From assembly GCF_014642405.1 (NCBI RefSeq), contig NZ_BMIN01000002.1, positions 186,001 to 250,000 on the forward strand: DNA of 64,000 nucleotides. Direction: 5' to 3'. Positions within the stretch are counted from its first letter, which is position 1. Each line of letters opens with the position of its first letter. The DNA is from Pontibacillus salipaludis. GTDB lineage: Bacteria; Bacillota; Bacilli; Bacillales; BH030062. Shown piece after piece: positions 48,932 to 58,969 of the stretch. The notes under the pieces were generated by a model, which was not told the origin of the DNA, made no database searches, and saw nothing but the letters and a program-made list of their open reading frames with translations. A program made the position numbers and the translations under genes.

Positions 48932-49684
48932 TTAAAAAATTGAAAAGGCAATCGCTACGCCTCCACCAATGGCGAAAGCTGTTAAAAATGCTTCAGCCCC
49001 TTTTGAGAGCCCTGAAATTAAATGACCTGCCATTAGATCTCGCACAGCGTTTGTAATAAGAAGTCCAGGAACAAGGGGCATTACAGAACCTATAATAACC
49101 TTATCCGTTTCATGCCCAATGCCAAATGACATAAATGTAAACGCAAGGGTACCAATAAACAATGAAGCCAAGAATTCAGCAAAAAACTTAATTTCAAATA
49201 GTTGGTGTAATAGCAACAACACGATAAAACCAATTCCACCTGAAATACAAGCTGGAAGGAAATCATACCAATTCCCTTGAAACATTATAGAAAAACAACC
49301 ACTAGCCAATGAAGCTGCTGCAATTTGCGTTCCCATCGAGTAATAAGTACCAGATTTATCAATTTCATCCAGCTGTTCGTAAGCCTCTCGAAGAGTTAAA
49401 TCGCCGCCTGTTATGTTTCTTGAAATGCTATTAGCCTGCGTCACTTTATGTAAATTTGTCGTCCGATCGGAAACCCGAACAAGTTTCGATGGTTCTGTTC
49501 GACTTAAAGAAAAGACAATGCCTGTAGGTGTCACAAAGCTTTGCGCATCTTCTTTCCCATATGACGCTGCAATTCTTGTCATCGTATCTTCCACTCGGTA
49601 TGTTTCCGCACCGTTTTGAAGCATAATCCTTCCTATAAATAAACAGAGTTCAACCATTTCCTGTTGAGTACTTCTCTCTTCCAT
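48932..49684 (-). CDS. Threonine/serine exporter family, large subunit (ThrE_1 / YjjP-like)
   Basis: 250 residues. A soluble N-terminal part of about 110 residues (CLFIGRIMLQNGAETYRVED and then TMTRIAASYG) is followed by about five membrane helices, including MPLVPGLLITNAVRDLMAGH. This is the DUF1212/ThrE N-terminal family. ATG 49684 is chosen because GGGGGAGGCGT precedes it; the open frame continues upstream without a site. First gene of a two-gene operon with the small subunit. Confidence 0.84.
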   Translation of the reverse strand: MEERSTQQEMVELCLFIGRIMLQNGAETYRVEDTMTRIAASYGKEDAQSFVTPTGIVFSLSRTEPSKLVRVSDRTTNLHKVTQANSISRNITGGDLTLREAYEQLDEIDKSGTYYSMGTQIAAASLASGCFSIMFQGNWYDFLPACISGGIGFIVLLLLHQLFEIKFFAEFLASLFIGTLAFTFMSFGIGHETDKVIIGSVMPLVPGLLITNAVRDLMAGHLISGLSKGAEAFLTAFAIGGGVAIAFSIF

Positions 49685-49909
49685 ACGCCTCCCCCTTTCT
49701 AGTTGTATATACGTGTATAAAGTGTAGCCGATTCCAGGCAGTAGAATCAACATCTATAATCAATATAAAAAAGCCAGGTGACTCACTCACCTGACTAGTT
49801 CCCATCGTATAAGCACCCAACTGAGAAAACATAAATTTGAGAAGCTCTCCCATACGATATAAAGAGGGAGATCTGTTATATTTAAAGCATTGCCGTTCAC
49901 TACTCTAAC

Positions 49910-50044
49910 GTTAGAGCTTGCTGTGGGACGGCGAGACTCCCGCGGGATAAGGAGCCTAGGTAAGACCCCGGACAGAGCGTTAGCGAAGGAGGAGGCTTAC
50001 CAGCTCCCCGCAGGAAAGCGAGTTGTCCCACAGCAAGCTCTAGC
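49910..50044. repeat. Family A palindromic repeat, copy 6
   Basis: Arms TAGAGCTTGCTGTGGGAC and GTCCCACAGCAAGCTCTA are perfectly complementary and enclose the A core in minus orientation (GGCGAGACTCCCGCGGGA, GGAGCCTAGG, CAGCTCCCCGCAGGAAAGCG). It begins just after the end of the lut-glc operon and may act as its transcript end, since no ordinary terminator is seen there. Confidence 0.87.
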
Positions 50045-50072
50045 TCAATACGGCAACGGCATTTTCCAGTTA

Positions 50073-51395
50073 CTATTGCACGGCTTCAAGGAGGAGGTCG
50101 ACTAAGTGGACGGCTTCCATTTGGTCTCCTAACCCTTCTCGTTCTATGCCCATTTTCATTTGCAATAAGCAGCCCGGATTGGCTGTTACGATTACTTGAG
50201 GGGAGATGTCGCGTACTTTCTCCATTTTGTGATCAAGGATTTGCATAGACATTTCTTCCTGAACTAAATTGTATATGCCAGCTGATCCGCAGCAGTGATC
50301 GGCTTCTTTTAGTTCAACAAACTCCACCCCTTCTATAGAGGACAACAGCTTACGAGGAGCTGTATGCGTCCTCATTACATTTCGCAAGTGACAGGAATCC
50401 TGATACGTAGCTATACGTTTTGGTAGCTTTAAGTCTTTCTTATGAAAATCCATCTCTACTAAAACCTCAGAGATATCTTTAATTTTTTCCGAGAAGGCCT
50501 TTGCACGTTCCGTCCACTCTGGTTCATCTTTTAATAGATGTCCATAATCAACGAGGAAGGCCCCGCATCCTCCGGCATTTAAGATAATGTAGTCGGCTTG
50601 GAGTGATTCGAATGCTTCTATATTGCGTTTTGCTAATGCCTTGGCCGAGTCTTTTTCCCCGCTGTGACCGTGTAATGCGCCGCAACAAGCCTGGTCTTCT
50701 GGTACTACAATCTCACAGCCTGCTTTTTGTAACAAAGAGAGCGTTGCATCGTTTGTCTTCATAAACATCGTATCCATTAAACAACCTGAGAAAAAGGCTA
50801 CACGCGCCTTCTGTTCCGCTTCTGCATGAAGATGCCTTGGACGGGATTTTAAATCACTTGGCTTTGGAATAGGCGGAAGCACTTTCTCCATTGTTTGCAT
50901 ATTGTCTGGGAATAGCTTCAGCACCCCACTCTTTCGAACTACAGATTGAATTCCACTAGACTGATAGAACCATAGCAAGCTATTTACTCTAACCATATTC
51001 TGATGGTGAGGAAACAACTTATCAAAGGCAAACCAGCGAACCGCCTTCTCCGGAGCTGTCCGCTTCTTGTTCGATTCTAAAATGTCACGAGCCTCTTCTA
51101 GTATATGTCCATAGTTCACACCTGATGGGCAGACTGGTTCACAAGCCCGACATCCAAGACACATATTTAACTGGTCTTCAAAATCTTGATCAGGCTCAAT
51201 AACACCGTCAACAACGCCTTTTATAAGAGCGATCCTTCCCCTGGGAGATGCCGCTTCATTCCGATTTGTTTCAAGGTAAGTCGGACAGCTCGGCAAGCAA
51301 AACCCACACCGCATACAGTTTAAAAGCTCATCGTACTCCATTCGGTCTTCAAACGATTGTTGAACATTTTGTTTACGCTGTTCCTTTGTGGTCAT
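50073..51395 (-). CDS. glcF: Glycolate oxidase iron-sulfur subunit GlcF
   Basis: 440 residues. Two 4Fe-4S ferredoxin motifs lie near the N-terminus: CMRCGFCLPSCPTY (about 27-40) and CLGCRACEPVCPSGV (about 79-93). Two CCG domains follow with FFSGCLMD, DQACCGALHGHSGE and DSCHLRNV, HCCGSAGIYN. Together with the FAD subunit GlcD it oxidises glycolate (or D-lactate) to the keto acid and passes electrons to the membrane. Its start overlaps the glcD stop by 4 bp (ATGA). Last gene of the lutABC-glcDF run. Confidence 0.9.
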   Translation of the reverse strand: MTTKEQRKQNVQQSFEDRMEYDELLNCMRCGFCLPSCPTYLETNRNEAASPRGRIALIKGVVDGVIEPDQDFEDQLNMCLGCRACEPVCPSGVNYGHILEEARDILESNKKRTAPEKAVRWFAFDKLFPHHQNMVRVNSLLWFYQSSGIQSVVRKSGVLKLFPDNMQTMEKVLPPIPKPSDLKSRPRHLHAEAEQKARVAFFSGCLMDTMFMKTNDATLSLLQKAGCEIVVPEDQACCGALHGHSGEKDSAKALAKRNIEAFESLQADYIILNAGGCGAFLVDYGHLLKDEPEWTERAKAFSEKIKDISEVLVEMDFHKKDLKLPKRIATYQDSCHLRNVMRTHTAPRKLLSSIEGVEFVELKEADHCCGSAGIYNLVQEEMSMQILDHKMEKVRDISPQVIVTANPGCLLQMKMGIEREGLGDQMEAVHLVDLLLEAVQ

Positions 51396-52801
51396 CCTAT
51401 CACGACTCGCTTTCGTTCATCCTTCGCAAAGATCTTACCTGGGTTCATAATGTTGTTAGGGTCAAAGGCTTGTTTAATGCTCTTCATAGCATTCACTCCA
51501 GCTTCCCCTAATTTAAGCTCAAGGTAAGGAGATTTCATTTCGCCAACCCCATGCTCACCTGTAATCGTCCCACCAAGCTTAATAGCTTCTACGAAAATAT
51601 CTTCAAAAGCTTGCTCAACCCGTTTTAACTCATCGTGGTCCCTTGCATCTGTCAGGCAAGTCGGATGTAAATTTCCATCCCCCGCATGTCCAAATGTACA
51701 AATCGTCACGTTGTGCTTCTCCTCAATCTCCTTAATGGCATGTACCATTTTCGCTATTTCAGATCGTGGCACTGTGGCATCTTCTAAGATTGTAGTAGGC
51801 CTTAACCTGGCTAAAGCAGATAATGCAGAACGGCGTGCCGTCCGAAGCGCATCCGCTTCCTCCTCAGATTGAGCGACTTGTACACTGATCGCATTCATCT
51901 CTTTACAAACCTTCTCAATATGAGCCATATCCCGCTCTACTACCTCTATCGGACCATCTTGCTCAATTAGGAGAACAGCTTCTGCTTCTACTGGAAGTCC
52001 TACTTTGGCAAAATCCTCTACTACCTTGATTGTAGATTGATCCATAAACTCAAGCGTGGTGGGGATGATTTTATCAGAGATAATTTTTGAAACAGATCTC
52101 GCAGCAGACTCGAGATCCTCATACACAGCTAAAACGGTTTTCTTTGCCTCTGGCATTGGAATAAGCTTTAAAGTAGCCTCTGTAATAATCCCAAGTGTTC
52201 CTTCAGAACCAATGAGTAACCTCGTTAAATCATAACCTGCTACATCTTTTGCTAACTTCCCACCTGTTTGAACGATATCGCCATTAGGAAGCACGACTTC
52301 AAGACCTAATACATAGTCACGAGTCACACCATATTTCAGTCCCCTTAAACCACCAGAGTTCTCCATAAGGTTTCCGCCCATTGTTGAAATCTTCATCGAA
52401 CTTGGGTCTGGAGGGTAGAAAAAACCCTTCTCTTCTACGGCATTGACCATATCCAACGTTATGACACCAGGTTGAACGGTAACGGTTAAGTTGTCCTCAT
52501 CGATCTCTATAATATCTTTCATATGATTAAAAAGGAGAACGATCCCCCCGTTTGTTGGACATGTACCAGCAGCAAGATTGGTCCCTGATCCCCTCGGAAC
52601 GATTGGTATCTGATATTCATTACACGTTTTGAGCAATTCACTGACTTCTTTCGTATTTTTAGGGCTGACAATCGCATCAGGAAGCGATTGAAAGTTTGGT
52701 GTAGCATCATATGAGTACACCAATTTCATTTCATTTGAATCTTGATAATTTTCGTTCCCTACTATCGATTTAAGCTTCTCCCGTGCATCTACGCTGATCA
52801 T
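51392..52801 (-). CDS. glcD: Glycolate oxidase FAD subunit GlcD
   Basis: 469 residues. The PCMH-type FAD domain has IVPRGSGTNLAAGTCPTNGG (about 68-87), STMGGNLMENSGGLRGLKYG, DVAGYDLTRLLIGSEGTLGI; the C-terminal cap ends with TFGHAGDGNLHPT and TITGEHGVGEMKSPYL. It oxidises glycolate or a related 2-hydroxy acid. B. subtilis YsfC-YsfD is the corresponding pair. ATG 52801 is preferred behind AAAGGGGACCTCAAT; the open frame continues to 52849 without a site. It follows lutC by only 28 bp, so glycolate and lactate oxidation look co-transcribed. Confidence 0.9.
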   Translation of the reverse strand: MISVDAREKLKSIVGNENYQDSNEMKLVYSYDATPNFQSLPDAIVSPKNTKEVSELLKTCNEYQIPIVPRGSGTNLAAGTCPTNGGIVLLFNHMKDIIEIDEDNLTVTVQPGVITLDMVNAVEEKGFFYPPDPSSMKISTMGGNLMENSGGLRGLKYGVTRDYVLGLEVVLPNGDIVQTGGKLAKDVAGYDLTRLLIGSEGTLGIITEATLKLIPMPEAKKTVLAVYEDLESAARSVSKIISDKIIPTTLEFMDQSTIKVVEDFAKVGLPVEAEAVLLIEQDGPIEVVERDMAHIEKVCKEMNAISVQVAQSEEEADALRTARRSALSALARLRPTTILEDATVPRSEIAKMVHAIKEIEEKHNVTICTFGHAGDGNLHPTCLTDARDHDELKRVEQAFEDIFVEAIKLGGTITGEHGVGEMKSPYLELKLGEAGVNAMKSIKQAFDPNNIMNPGKIFAKDERKRVVIG

Positions 52802-52829
52802 ATTGAGGTCCCCTTTCGTTTGTGCGAGC

Positions 52830-53540
52830 TCACATATCTTCAACCACAATATAAGTGGCTTTTACTGGTCCATGTACACCTACAATCAGGTTCATCTCAA
52901 TATCTGCACTGTTACTCGGTCCGGTTATAAAACTTACACAAGATGAGACATCTACACCATCGGCATGGGCCTTATGAATATGCCTTACAGCTTGAGACAT
53001 ACGGGGTACAAGCGTACTCTTAGGTATAATCGCTATATACGTTCTCGGAAGGAGACTGATGGATCGCCCGTTCCCCTGGTGGTTAAAAAGGGTAACCGTT
53101 CCTGATTCAGCAAGGGTTATATCACTAAATGTAATCCCTACATCTGCTCGTTCGGCAAATTGAATATTCTCTCGACCTTTAGATGGATCCCACAAATGGA
53201 AAGCAACTCCTTCATCATGTAGGTTTTCGTAAAAAGAAGTGAGCCCGTACTCGTCATTTCTTTTATCGTCAGCTGCTACAACAGCATGGCCATCATTTTC
53301 TTCAATCGATTGAGAAATGACTTCCGTTAAGGTATCCATCGTTGAACGCTTAAAATGGGTATGGATTACGCGACACTGATCCTCAAGCTTATCTATCAGT
53401 TCATCTTGAGTCGCACCTTCAAATACCCTCCACTGCGGTTCAACACTATATTGAGGACGGGTGACCCCTTTAGAACGTCTTTTTCTCCCTAGTTGATCTG
53501 CCACATTATTCAAGAACGATTCGCGATTTTGAATGCTCAT
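52830..53540 (-). CDS. lutC: Lactate utilization protein LutC
   Basis: 236 residues of a LUD domain. VGITFSDITLAESGTVTL and LLPRTYIAIIPKSTLVPRM, then the C-terminal SFITGPSNSADIEMNLIVGVHGP, are characteristic. Together with LutA and LutB it forms the iron-sulfur L-lactate dehydrogenase complex of Bacillus. Its ATG overlaps the last base of lutB. ATG 53540 follows AAAGGGAGGTCGTTCC, within the lutB end. Confidence 0.94.
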   Translation of the reverse strand: MSIQNRESFLNNVADQLGRKRRSKGVTRPQYSVEPQWRVFEGATQDELIDKLEDQCRVIHTHFKRSTMDTLTEVISQSIEENDGHAVVAADDKRNDEYGLTSFYENLHDEGVAFHLWDPSKGRENIQFAERADVGITFSDITLAESGTVTLFNHQGNGRSISLLPRTYIAIIPKSTLVPRMSQAVRHIHKAHADGVDVSSCVSFITGPSNSADIEMNLIVGVHGPVKATYIVVEDM

Positions 53541-54964
53541 TAGGAACGACCTCCCTTTTGTCTCGTTTTAAACCAGGAGCGAAATGTCTGCTCACTTGGG
53601 GCAGGGAAGTCACGAACATCTGTCCACCCCTTTAAAGGTCCTGGACCACTTTGAATAACTTCTTCTTTCGTCCACGGCTTTAATGCTTTTCGTGCCATTT
53701 TCGTACTTAGTTTGTAAGCGGCCGGGTGAGACCCCCATTTTGCAAAACCGTCCATCATCATTCTTTCCGACCTAGGTGCTTTCTTCTCTTTTTCAACAAT
53801 GATTTCTCGATGCCTCACTAAATGTTCATGCAAAGGAATCTTAACCGGGCATGCTTCTGTACAAGCAGCGCATAACGTAGAAGCATAAGGTAAGTCTTTA
53901 TGATCGTCATATCCATCTAGTAAAGGGGTTAAGACGGCGCCAATTGGACCTGGATAAACGGACCCATATGAATGTCCTCCAACATGACGGTAAACAGGGC
54001 ATACATTAATACAAGCCGCACAACGAATACAGTGTAGAGCAGACTGAAATTCTGTTCCTAATATTTTTGAACGCCCATTATCAACGATGACAAGGTGATA
54101 GTCTTCAGGGCCATCTACTTCATCTTCCTGCTTCGTACCTGTGATAGACGTTACATAGCTTGTGAGTTTCTGACCGACAGCAGCTCTTGTTAACAAGCTC
54201 ACCATGACATCTAGTTCTTCCCAAGTAGGAACAAGGCGCTCCATCCCCATAACAGAGATTTGAGTTTCTGGAAGAGCTGTAACAAGCCTTGCATTCCCTT
54301 CATTCGTCACAAACGTAACGGCGCCTGATTCGGCAACGGCAAAGTTACAACCTGTAATCCCCACATCAGCTGATAAGAATTCCTTTCTCAGTTGTTCTCG
54401 AGCAAAGGTTGCAAGTTCTTCAGGAAGGTCGGAATTTTTATACCCTTTCTTACTAGCAAAGGTTTCTCGAATTTGTTCTTTATTCTTATGAAGGGCTGGA
54501 GTAACAATATGAGATGGAGGGTCTTCATCCATTTGTAAGATCCACTCGCCTAAGTCCGTCTCTACCACCTCAGCACCGGCTTTCTCAAGCGTTTCATTTA
54601 AACCGATCTCTTCTGTCACCATTGATTTTGATTTTACAATCTTCTTCGCTTCTTTCTTCTGAACCACGTTTCGGATATATTCATTTGCTTCTTCAGCTGT
54701 TTGGGCAAAGAAGACTTTCCCTCCACGTTTGGAGACTTGCTCACTTAATTGTTCTAAATAATAGTCCAGGTTCTGTAGCGTATGGGAGCGAATTTCTTCC
54801 CCTAACGTACGCCAGTCTTCCCAATCACCTAACTCTTCAGCTGCCTTTAGTCTCCCACTACGAAATCGACCTTGAGCTGAGGAAACGGCCCCACGCATAA
54901 AGTCATTCTCAATTCCTTCTTGAACCCGATCTCTAAATGGTGCATTTCCAATTTTAATACCCAT
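53540..54964 (-). CDS. lutB: Lactate utilization iron-sulfur protein LutB
   Basis: 474 residues: an N-terminal LUD domain (about 60-300: [40 protein letters not shown]), then two 4Fe-4S motifs [19 protein letters not shown] (about 310-328) and [13 protein letters not shown] (about 361-373), and a polar C-terminus. It carries electrons in the LutABC lactate dehydrogenase. ATG 54964 follows AAGGAGGAAGATGC. It is 16 bp after lutA and overlaps lutC by 1 bp. Confidence 0.94.
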   Translation of the reverse strand: MGIKIGNAPFRDRVQEGIENDFMRGAVSSAQGRFRSGRLKAAEELGDWEDWRTLGEEIRSHTLQNLDYYLEQLSEQVSKRGGKVFFAQTAEEANEYIRNVVQKKEAKKIVKSKSMVTEEIGLNETLEKAGAEVVETDLGEWILQMDEDPPSHIVTPALHKNKEQIRETFASKKGYKNSDLPEELATFAREQLRKEFLSADVGITGCNFAVAESGAVTFVTNEGNARLVTALPETQISVMGMERLVPTWEELDVMVSLLTRAAVGQKLTSYVTSITGTKQEDEVDGPEDYHLVIVDNGRSKILGTEFQSALHCIRCAACINVCPVYRHVGGHSYGSVYPGPIGAVLTPLLDGYDDHKDLPYASTLCAACTEACPVKIPLHEHLVRHREIIVEKEKKAPRSERMMMDGFAKWGSHPAAYKLSTKMARKALKPWTKEEVIQSGPGPLKGWTDVRDFPAPSEQTFRSWFKTRQKGGRS

Positions 54965-54980
54965 GCATCTTCCTCCTTCC

Positions 54981-55697
54981 TTAATGACTATTTAGGATTT
55001 TCGTAATATGAAGAGCTGTAACCTGACGATCATCACGGCTCAGACGTCCACCAATGTTCATCAAGCAACCCATATCTCCGCCTACAACATAATCAGCCCC
55101 GGTTTCGGCTATGTGCTCTGTTTTTTCTTTTACCATTTGCTCTGATATTGATGGTTGCTTAACTGCAAAGGTGCCACCAAAGCCACAACAATCTTCACAC
55201 AAAGGCAAATCGACTATTTCTAGCCCTTTTACATTCTTTAATAATTTATAAGGAGCTTCTGTAACCCCTAAAAGTCTTGTCATGTGGCATGAACGATGGT
55301 AGGTGATCTTCCCAGAGAAAGTGGCACCTACATCCTCTACTCCTAAAACATCTACTAAAAATTGAGTGAGTTCATAAGATTTATTAGCTAACTCTTGTGC
55401 TACTTCTTTCCATTCTGGGTCATCTTTGAATAAGTGAGCGTACTCATGAAGCATCGCTACGCATGATCCAGATGGACTCACTACATACTCTGAATGTTTA
55501 AACGCTTTCATCATTTGCTTCATGGATTCTTTAGCTTTTGTCACGTAGCCACTATTGTAAGCAGGCTGACCACAACACGTCTGGGTCTCTGGGAAATCCA
55601 CAACACATCCGAACCGTTCCAAGATTTCTACTGTATCCTTTCCTACGTCAGAAGCCATTACATCACATAAACACGTTATAAATAACGAAACCTTCAT
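54981..55697 (-). CDS. lutA: Lactate utilization protein LutA
   Basis: 238 residues with two cysteine-rich CCG domains: LFITCLCDV and [13 protein letters not shown], then SCHMTRLLG and [13 protein letters not shown], closing with [12 protein letters not shown]. These bind 4Fe-4S clusters in the LutABC complex, which oxidises L-lactate to pyruvate. First gene of lutA-lutB-lutC-glcD-glcF. ATG 55697 has a strong site (AGGAGGTAATAATAG). A GTCATCTGATGAC palindrome 44 bp before the start is the likely LutR operator. Confidence 0.94.
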   Translation of the reverse strand: MKVSLFITCLCDVMASDVGKDTVEILERFGCVVDFPETQTCCGQPAYNSGYVTKAKESMKQMMKAFKHSEYVVSPSGSCVAMLHEYAHLFKDDPEWKEVAQELANKSYELTQFLVDVLGVEDVGATFSGKITYHRSCHMTRLLGVTEAPYKLLKNVKGLEIVDLPLCEDCCGFGGTFAVKQPSISEQMVKEKTEHIAETGADYVVGGDMGCLMNIGGRLSRDDRQVTALHITKILNSH

Positions 55698-55740
55698 CTA
55701 TTATTACCTCCTGGTGATTGGACCCGCGCCCATTAAGCAG

Positions 55741-55753
55741 GTCATCTGATGAC
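55741..55753. promoter_or_regulatory. Probable LutR operator of lutABC-glcDF
   Basis: GTCATCTGATGAC lies 44 bp before the lutA start. The same core with longer arms is found before both lactate permease genes (58259-58281 and 60613-60633). GntR/FadR-type regulators bind palindromes of this kind, and the regulator gene lutR is next door. Confidence 0.72.
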
Positions 55754-55806
55754 TGGGTTGAACCAATGCCTCTTTATCCCTGCAAGAAGCAATGGCCCCA
55801 TACACT

Positions 55807-56517
55807 CTATTTATTTATAAACTGACTTAAAGCTTGCTCAACCTTTGTTAAATGTTCAAACATAAGTGATTTTGCGCGCACTGGATCCCGATTTTGAATG
55901 GCTTCCATAATAGTACGGTGCTCTTCAAGCAAGGTGGTCGTCTTTTGCTCAGAATGAAGCCATAATCTTCGTGTTTCTCGCATGGTTTCCATCATAATTT
56001 CAGAAACACTATTCATTAAATTAATCAACATTTGATTATGTGTAGCATGAGCTATAGCTAAATGAAACTCTAGATCCGCCTCTTCACCTAAATCACCATT
56101 ACCCTTTGCCTTCTCCATTGCAGTTAGAGCTTGTTGCATAGCTTCTATGTCTTCTTTGGTATAGTGAGTAGCCGCTGATTCTACAGCACCTACTTCTAGT
56201 ATTTTACGTACTTCTAATAATTCCTTAATATCTTCCTGCTTCATTAAGAAAGCGACAGAAACGGGTACTGAGAACCTCGAAGGATCGAACTGCTTCACGA
56301 AAGTCCCTTCCCCTTGGCGCATCTCTAAAAGCCCCATAGCTCTTAACGCACTTAAAGCTTCACGTATCGCAGAACGACCTACTTGAAAGCTTTTAGCTAA
56401 GCTTTCAACTGAATCCAATCGATCTCCAGGTTGTAAATCTCCGGCTCTTAACATGTCTATTAATGAATCTGCTACTTCTTCGTATATTTTTCTAGCTCGT
56501 ATTTGTTTGTATTCCAT
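55807..56517 (-). CDS. lutR: GntR/FadR-family regulator LutR
   Basis: 236 residues. The N-terminal winged HTH has GDRLDSVESLAKSFQVGRSA and IREALSALRAMGLLEMRQGE. The C-terminal FCD domain (about 95-225) has VRKILEVGAVESAAT, DLEFHLAIAHATHN and EEHRTIMEAIQNRDPVRAK, with the Asp/His pattern that binds metal and carboxylate ligands. In B. subtilis LutR represses lutABC and lutP and is relieved by lactate. ATG 56517 is chosen behind GGTGGAGGATGACATC; the frame is open to 56538. It lies between lutA and a lactate permease gene, all on one strand. Confidence 0.92.
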   Translation of the reverse strand: MEYKQIRARKIYEEVADSLIDMLRAGDLQPGDRLDSVESLAKSFQVGRSAIREALSALRAMGLLEMRQGEGTFVKQFDPSRFSVPVSVAFLMKQEDIKELLEVRKILEVGAVESAATHYTKEDIEAMQQALTAMEKAKGNGDLGEEADLEFHLAIAHATHNQMLINLMNSVSEIMMETMRETRRLWLHSEQKTTTLLEEHRTIMEAIQNRDPVRAKSLMFEHLTKVEQALSQFINK

Positions 56518-56609
56518 GATGTCATCCTCCACCTTCAAGTAAAACCTACTATTATTTTAATGGAAATCCTTGAATTTGGAAAGAAACCGATATCATTACA
56601 TGTTCTCTT

Positions 56610-58196
56610 TTACAAAATGTTGAGAAGAATAAATCCGCCTATTCCAGCTAACACCCCGTAAAGGATGGCGGGTCCGAGGGTTTTTCGGATAATGTCTCCT
56701 TCTTTCCCGGTCAACCCTACAACCGCAGTAGCTGCTACTACATTATGAACACAAATCATGTTACCTGCCGCTGCGCCTATGACTTGGACAGCAAGCACGA
56801 CGTCTGTATTTAATCCAGTTTGGTTTGCAATACTATATTGAACAGGTGAGAAGGTGAGGGTTGAGACTGTTGCACTCCCCGTGATAAAGGCACCTAATTC
56901 ACCTAAAAATGGTGCAACAAAGATCCACATTGGGCCAAAAGCACCTGCCAATGTTTGAGCAATGTATTGCGGCATACTTAAGAGATCTTCCCCATTCAGC
57001 CCAGAGTTTGTAAACACCTGTACAAGAGCTAGCGTGAATAGTAACGCAAGGCCTGCACTCTTTATAGAGCCAAGAGACTTTGCGGCTGCACTTGTGAAGT
57101 TATTAAACGATTTTCTTTGAATAACAACAGCTAATATGGCCGCTATAATCAGAACCGTCCCCGGCGAATAAAGAACTTGCCACCCTGAGGAAATTTTCTC
57201 GTATCCCAGTATATTTTCCCAAGACAGATCAAAAACATTGAGCGTAAACTCTTTCACTTGAGGGATTATCCTTGTGATTAAGAGAAGAAGAACGACTACG
57301 ACATATGGAGACCACGCTCTAAGAAGACCCATGTTAGACTGGTCCTTCTCTTCCTCAAAGTCACCTTCTAGAGCATCTTTCCACTCCCCTTTTGGTAGCA
57401 ATACTCCGTTTTTAGCTGTGACAGTCGCTACAATTAACCCTGTTAGCGAAGCTAAAATCGATACGAATTCATGTCCGAAAAGAGAGGCATACAAAAAGGC
57501 AGATAAGGAGTAGGTTGCCCCTACTAATAGCGTCCATGGTAAGTAAGACAAAGCGTTGGACCACCCTTTTTTCTTTCCAAAGAAAAAAGTTAAGATAAAC
57601 ACGAGAACAAACGGAATAAATGTGGCCCCCATCAGATCAATCATAGTAATCTTAACACCCACATCTTGATAGAATGATAGGTTCGCACCAGGTATATTAC
57701 TCAATCCTACTTGAACAGGTGTCCCTACTGCACCAAATGAAACAGCTGAGCTATCCGCAATAAGGGCCAATGCCGCAGCAGCCATAGGTGTAAATCCTAG
57801 CGCAACCATTAAAGGCCCCGTTACAGCAGCCGGAGTTCCAAACCCTGCAGCCCCTTCAATCAAAGAGCCAAATAAAAAAGCCACAATGACAACTTGAACC
57901 CTCATGTCACCAGATATACTTCGAAACCCCTTGTTAATCCTACTGACCGCTCCTGTGTTTCGGAGAGTATCTAGTAACACAATGGCACCAAATAAGATTA
58001 ATAATATGGTTAATGCCTTATGTGTCCCCTGGAGCACAGAAGCTACAATCACTTCTCCCCCAACTCCCCAAACGGTGAAAGCTAATAAAATGACAATAAT
58101 AGCACTAAAAAACATTCCTTTTACTGCTGACATACGTAGCAAAACGAGAAACAAAAACGGTGCAATAATGGCACTCAGTGCCGTCAAAATAAGCAT
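56610..58196 (-). CDS. lutP: L-lactate permease (LutP/LldP family), copy 1
   Basis: 528 residues and about 13 membrane helices. Conserved blocks are [41 protein letters not shown], and [20 protein letters not shown], all typical of LctP permeases that import lactate with protons. ATG 58196 is chosen because the closely related copy 2 starts at the equivalent residue and the site GGGGGA is 9 bp upstream; ATG 58205 overlaps that site. Its leader holds a perfect LutR-like palindrome and a likely cre site. It precedes lutR, with 92 bp between them. Confidence 0.93.
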   Translation of the reverse strand: MLILTALSAIIAPFLFLVLLRMSAVKGMFFSAIIVILLAFTVWGVGGEVIVASVLQGTHKALTILLILFGAIVLLDTLRNTGAVSRINKGFRSISGDMRVQVVIVAFLFGSLIEGAAGFGTPAAVTGPLMVALGFTPMAAAALALIADSSAVSFGAVGTPVQVGLSNIPGANLSFYQDVGVKITMIDLMGATFIPFVLVFILTFFFGKKKGWSNALSYLPWTLLVGATYSLSAFLYASLFGHEFVSILASLTGLIVATVTAKNGVLLPKGEWKDALEGDFEEEKDQSNMGLLRAWSPYVVVVLLLLITRIIPQVKEFTLNVFDLSWENILGYEKISSGWQVLYSPGTVLIIAAILAVVIQRKSFNNFTSAAAKSLGSIKSAGLALLFTLALVQVFTNSGLNGEDLLSMPQYIAQTLAGAFGPMWIFVAPFLGELGAFITGSATVSTLTFSPVQYSIANQTGLNTDVVLAVQVIGAAAGNMICVHNVVAATAVVGLTGKEGDIIRKTLGPAILYGVLAGIGGFILLNIL

Positions 58197-58227
58197 CTCC
58201 CACATTCCCCCTGTTTCAATTTAATTA

Positions 58228-58241
58228 CGCAAGCGCTTTCA
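58228..58241 (-). promoter_or_regulatory. Probable cre (CcpA) site before lactate permease 1
   Basis: Minus strand TGAAAGCGCTTGCG matches the cre consensus TGWAANCGNTNWCA at all but the last two or so positions. It lies about 30 bp before the start codon, between the LutR-like palindrome and the ribosome site. Confidence 0.45.
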
Positions 58242-58258
58242 ATTTATTTTATTAAAAA

Positions 58259-58281
58259 GCAGGTCATCAGATGACCTGCTT
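58259..58281. promoter_or_regulatory. Probable LutR operator before lactate permease 1
   Basis: A perfect 23-bp palindrome centred on base 58270 with core GGTCATCAGATGACC. Confidence 0.78.
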
Positions 58282-58493
58282 TAGAAACATACTAATGGAA
58301 AATGGAATTGTTTTCAATAACTTCTTTAAATTTCTTTAATTGAGATAAAAGGCTTTGTGTGAATAGGCCGTTACGTTAATTGAGTGGTGGGGGTGTCAGA
58401 AGTAGTAGAACGGCCCCAAAGCTCGCTCATAATGGTAGTTTTCCAAATCCCCCCTCCTGGTAGACATGCTTCCGTTCTTTCTACATACGGCAA

Positions 58494-58652
58494 AGGTGGT
58501 CCGGGAAATTGCGAGACTCCTGCGGCAGTAGGAGCCTCCTCAATCGCTACGCGCTTTCCGGGGTCTCCCCTAGATTTAAAGTGCAGGAGTGGTGCCTAGG
58601 ACCGTACGGATAAGTCAGCTTTTTGGAAAAGGCGACCCCAAGCCTGCCCTAA
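58494..58652. repeat. Hybrid family A/B repeat, copy 7
   Basis: The left arm AAGGTGGTCCGGGAAATTGC matches A copies of the 12191 type. The middle (CAATCGCTACGCGCTTTCC, GGGGTCTCCCCTAG) is from the 19741 type. A truncated B element follows (TTTAAAGTGCAGGAGTGG to GTACGGATAAGTCAGC), and the right end CCCCAAGCCTGCCCTAACG is the arm of copy 3. The two ends are therefore not complementary. It looks like the product of recombination or deletion between repeats. Confidence 0.75.
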
Positions 58653-58744
58653 CGTTAATTAGGTGAACGGACCTGCTTATTATAGTTGCTCTTAAGCCCC
58701 CTCTCCCACAAATATGGTGCGTTTCCGTCCCTCCCCATATGGCA

Positions 58745-58870
58745 AAGGTGGGCCTGGAAATTGCGAGACTCCTGCGGGAGAAAGAGGTAGACGAGACCCC
58801 GCAGGGTGGTTTTCCCGAGGAGGCTCGACAGCTCGCCCGCGGAAAGCGAGTGATTTCCAGGCCCACCTTA
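58745..58870. repeat. Family A palindromic repeat, copy 8 (uninterrupted partner of copy 4)
   Basis: AAGGTGGGCCTGGAAATTGC and CGAGTGATTTCCAGGCCCACC form the outer stem. The 170 bp from about 58650 to 58822 match 19866-20039 closely, including non-palindromic flanking sequence. Here the right arm continues GGCTCGACAGCTCGCCCGCGG without module C. Confidence 0.87.
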
Positions 58871-58931
58871 CGCTCCATTAAAGTTGACGGAAACCTCTTC
58901 TCAGCTTAAAGTCTTCAACAATCCTACCAAG

Positions 58932-58964
58932 CAAAAAAAGCGATCCTTTTGTAAGGATCGCTTT
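58932..58964 (-). terminator. Terminator of lactate permease 2
   Basis: Minus strand AAAGCGATCCTT-ACAA-AAGGATCGCTTT followed by T residues, 6 bp after the stop codon. Confidence 0.9.
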
Positions 58965-58969
58965 AAGAG

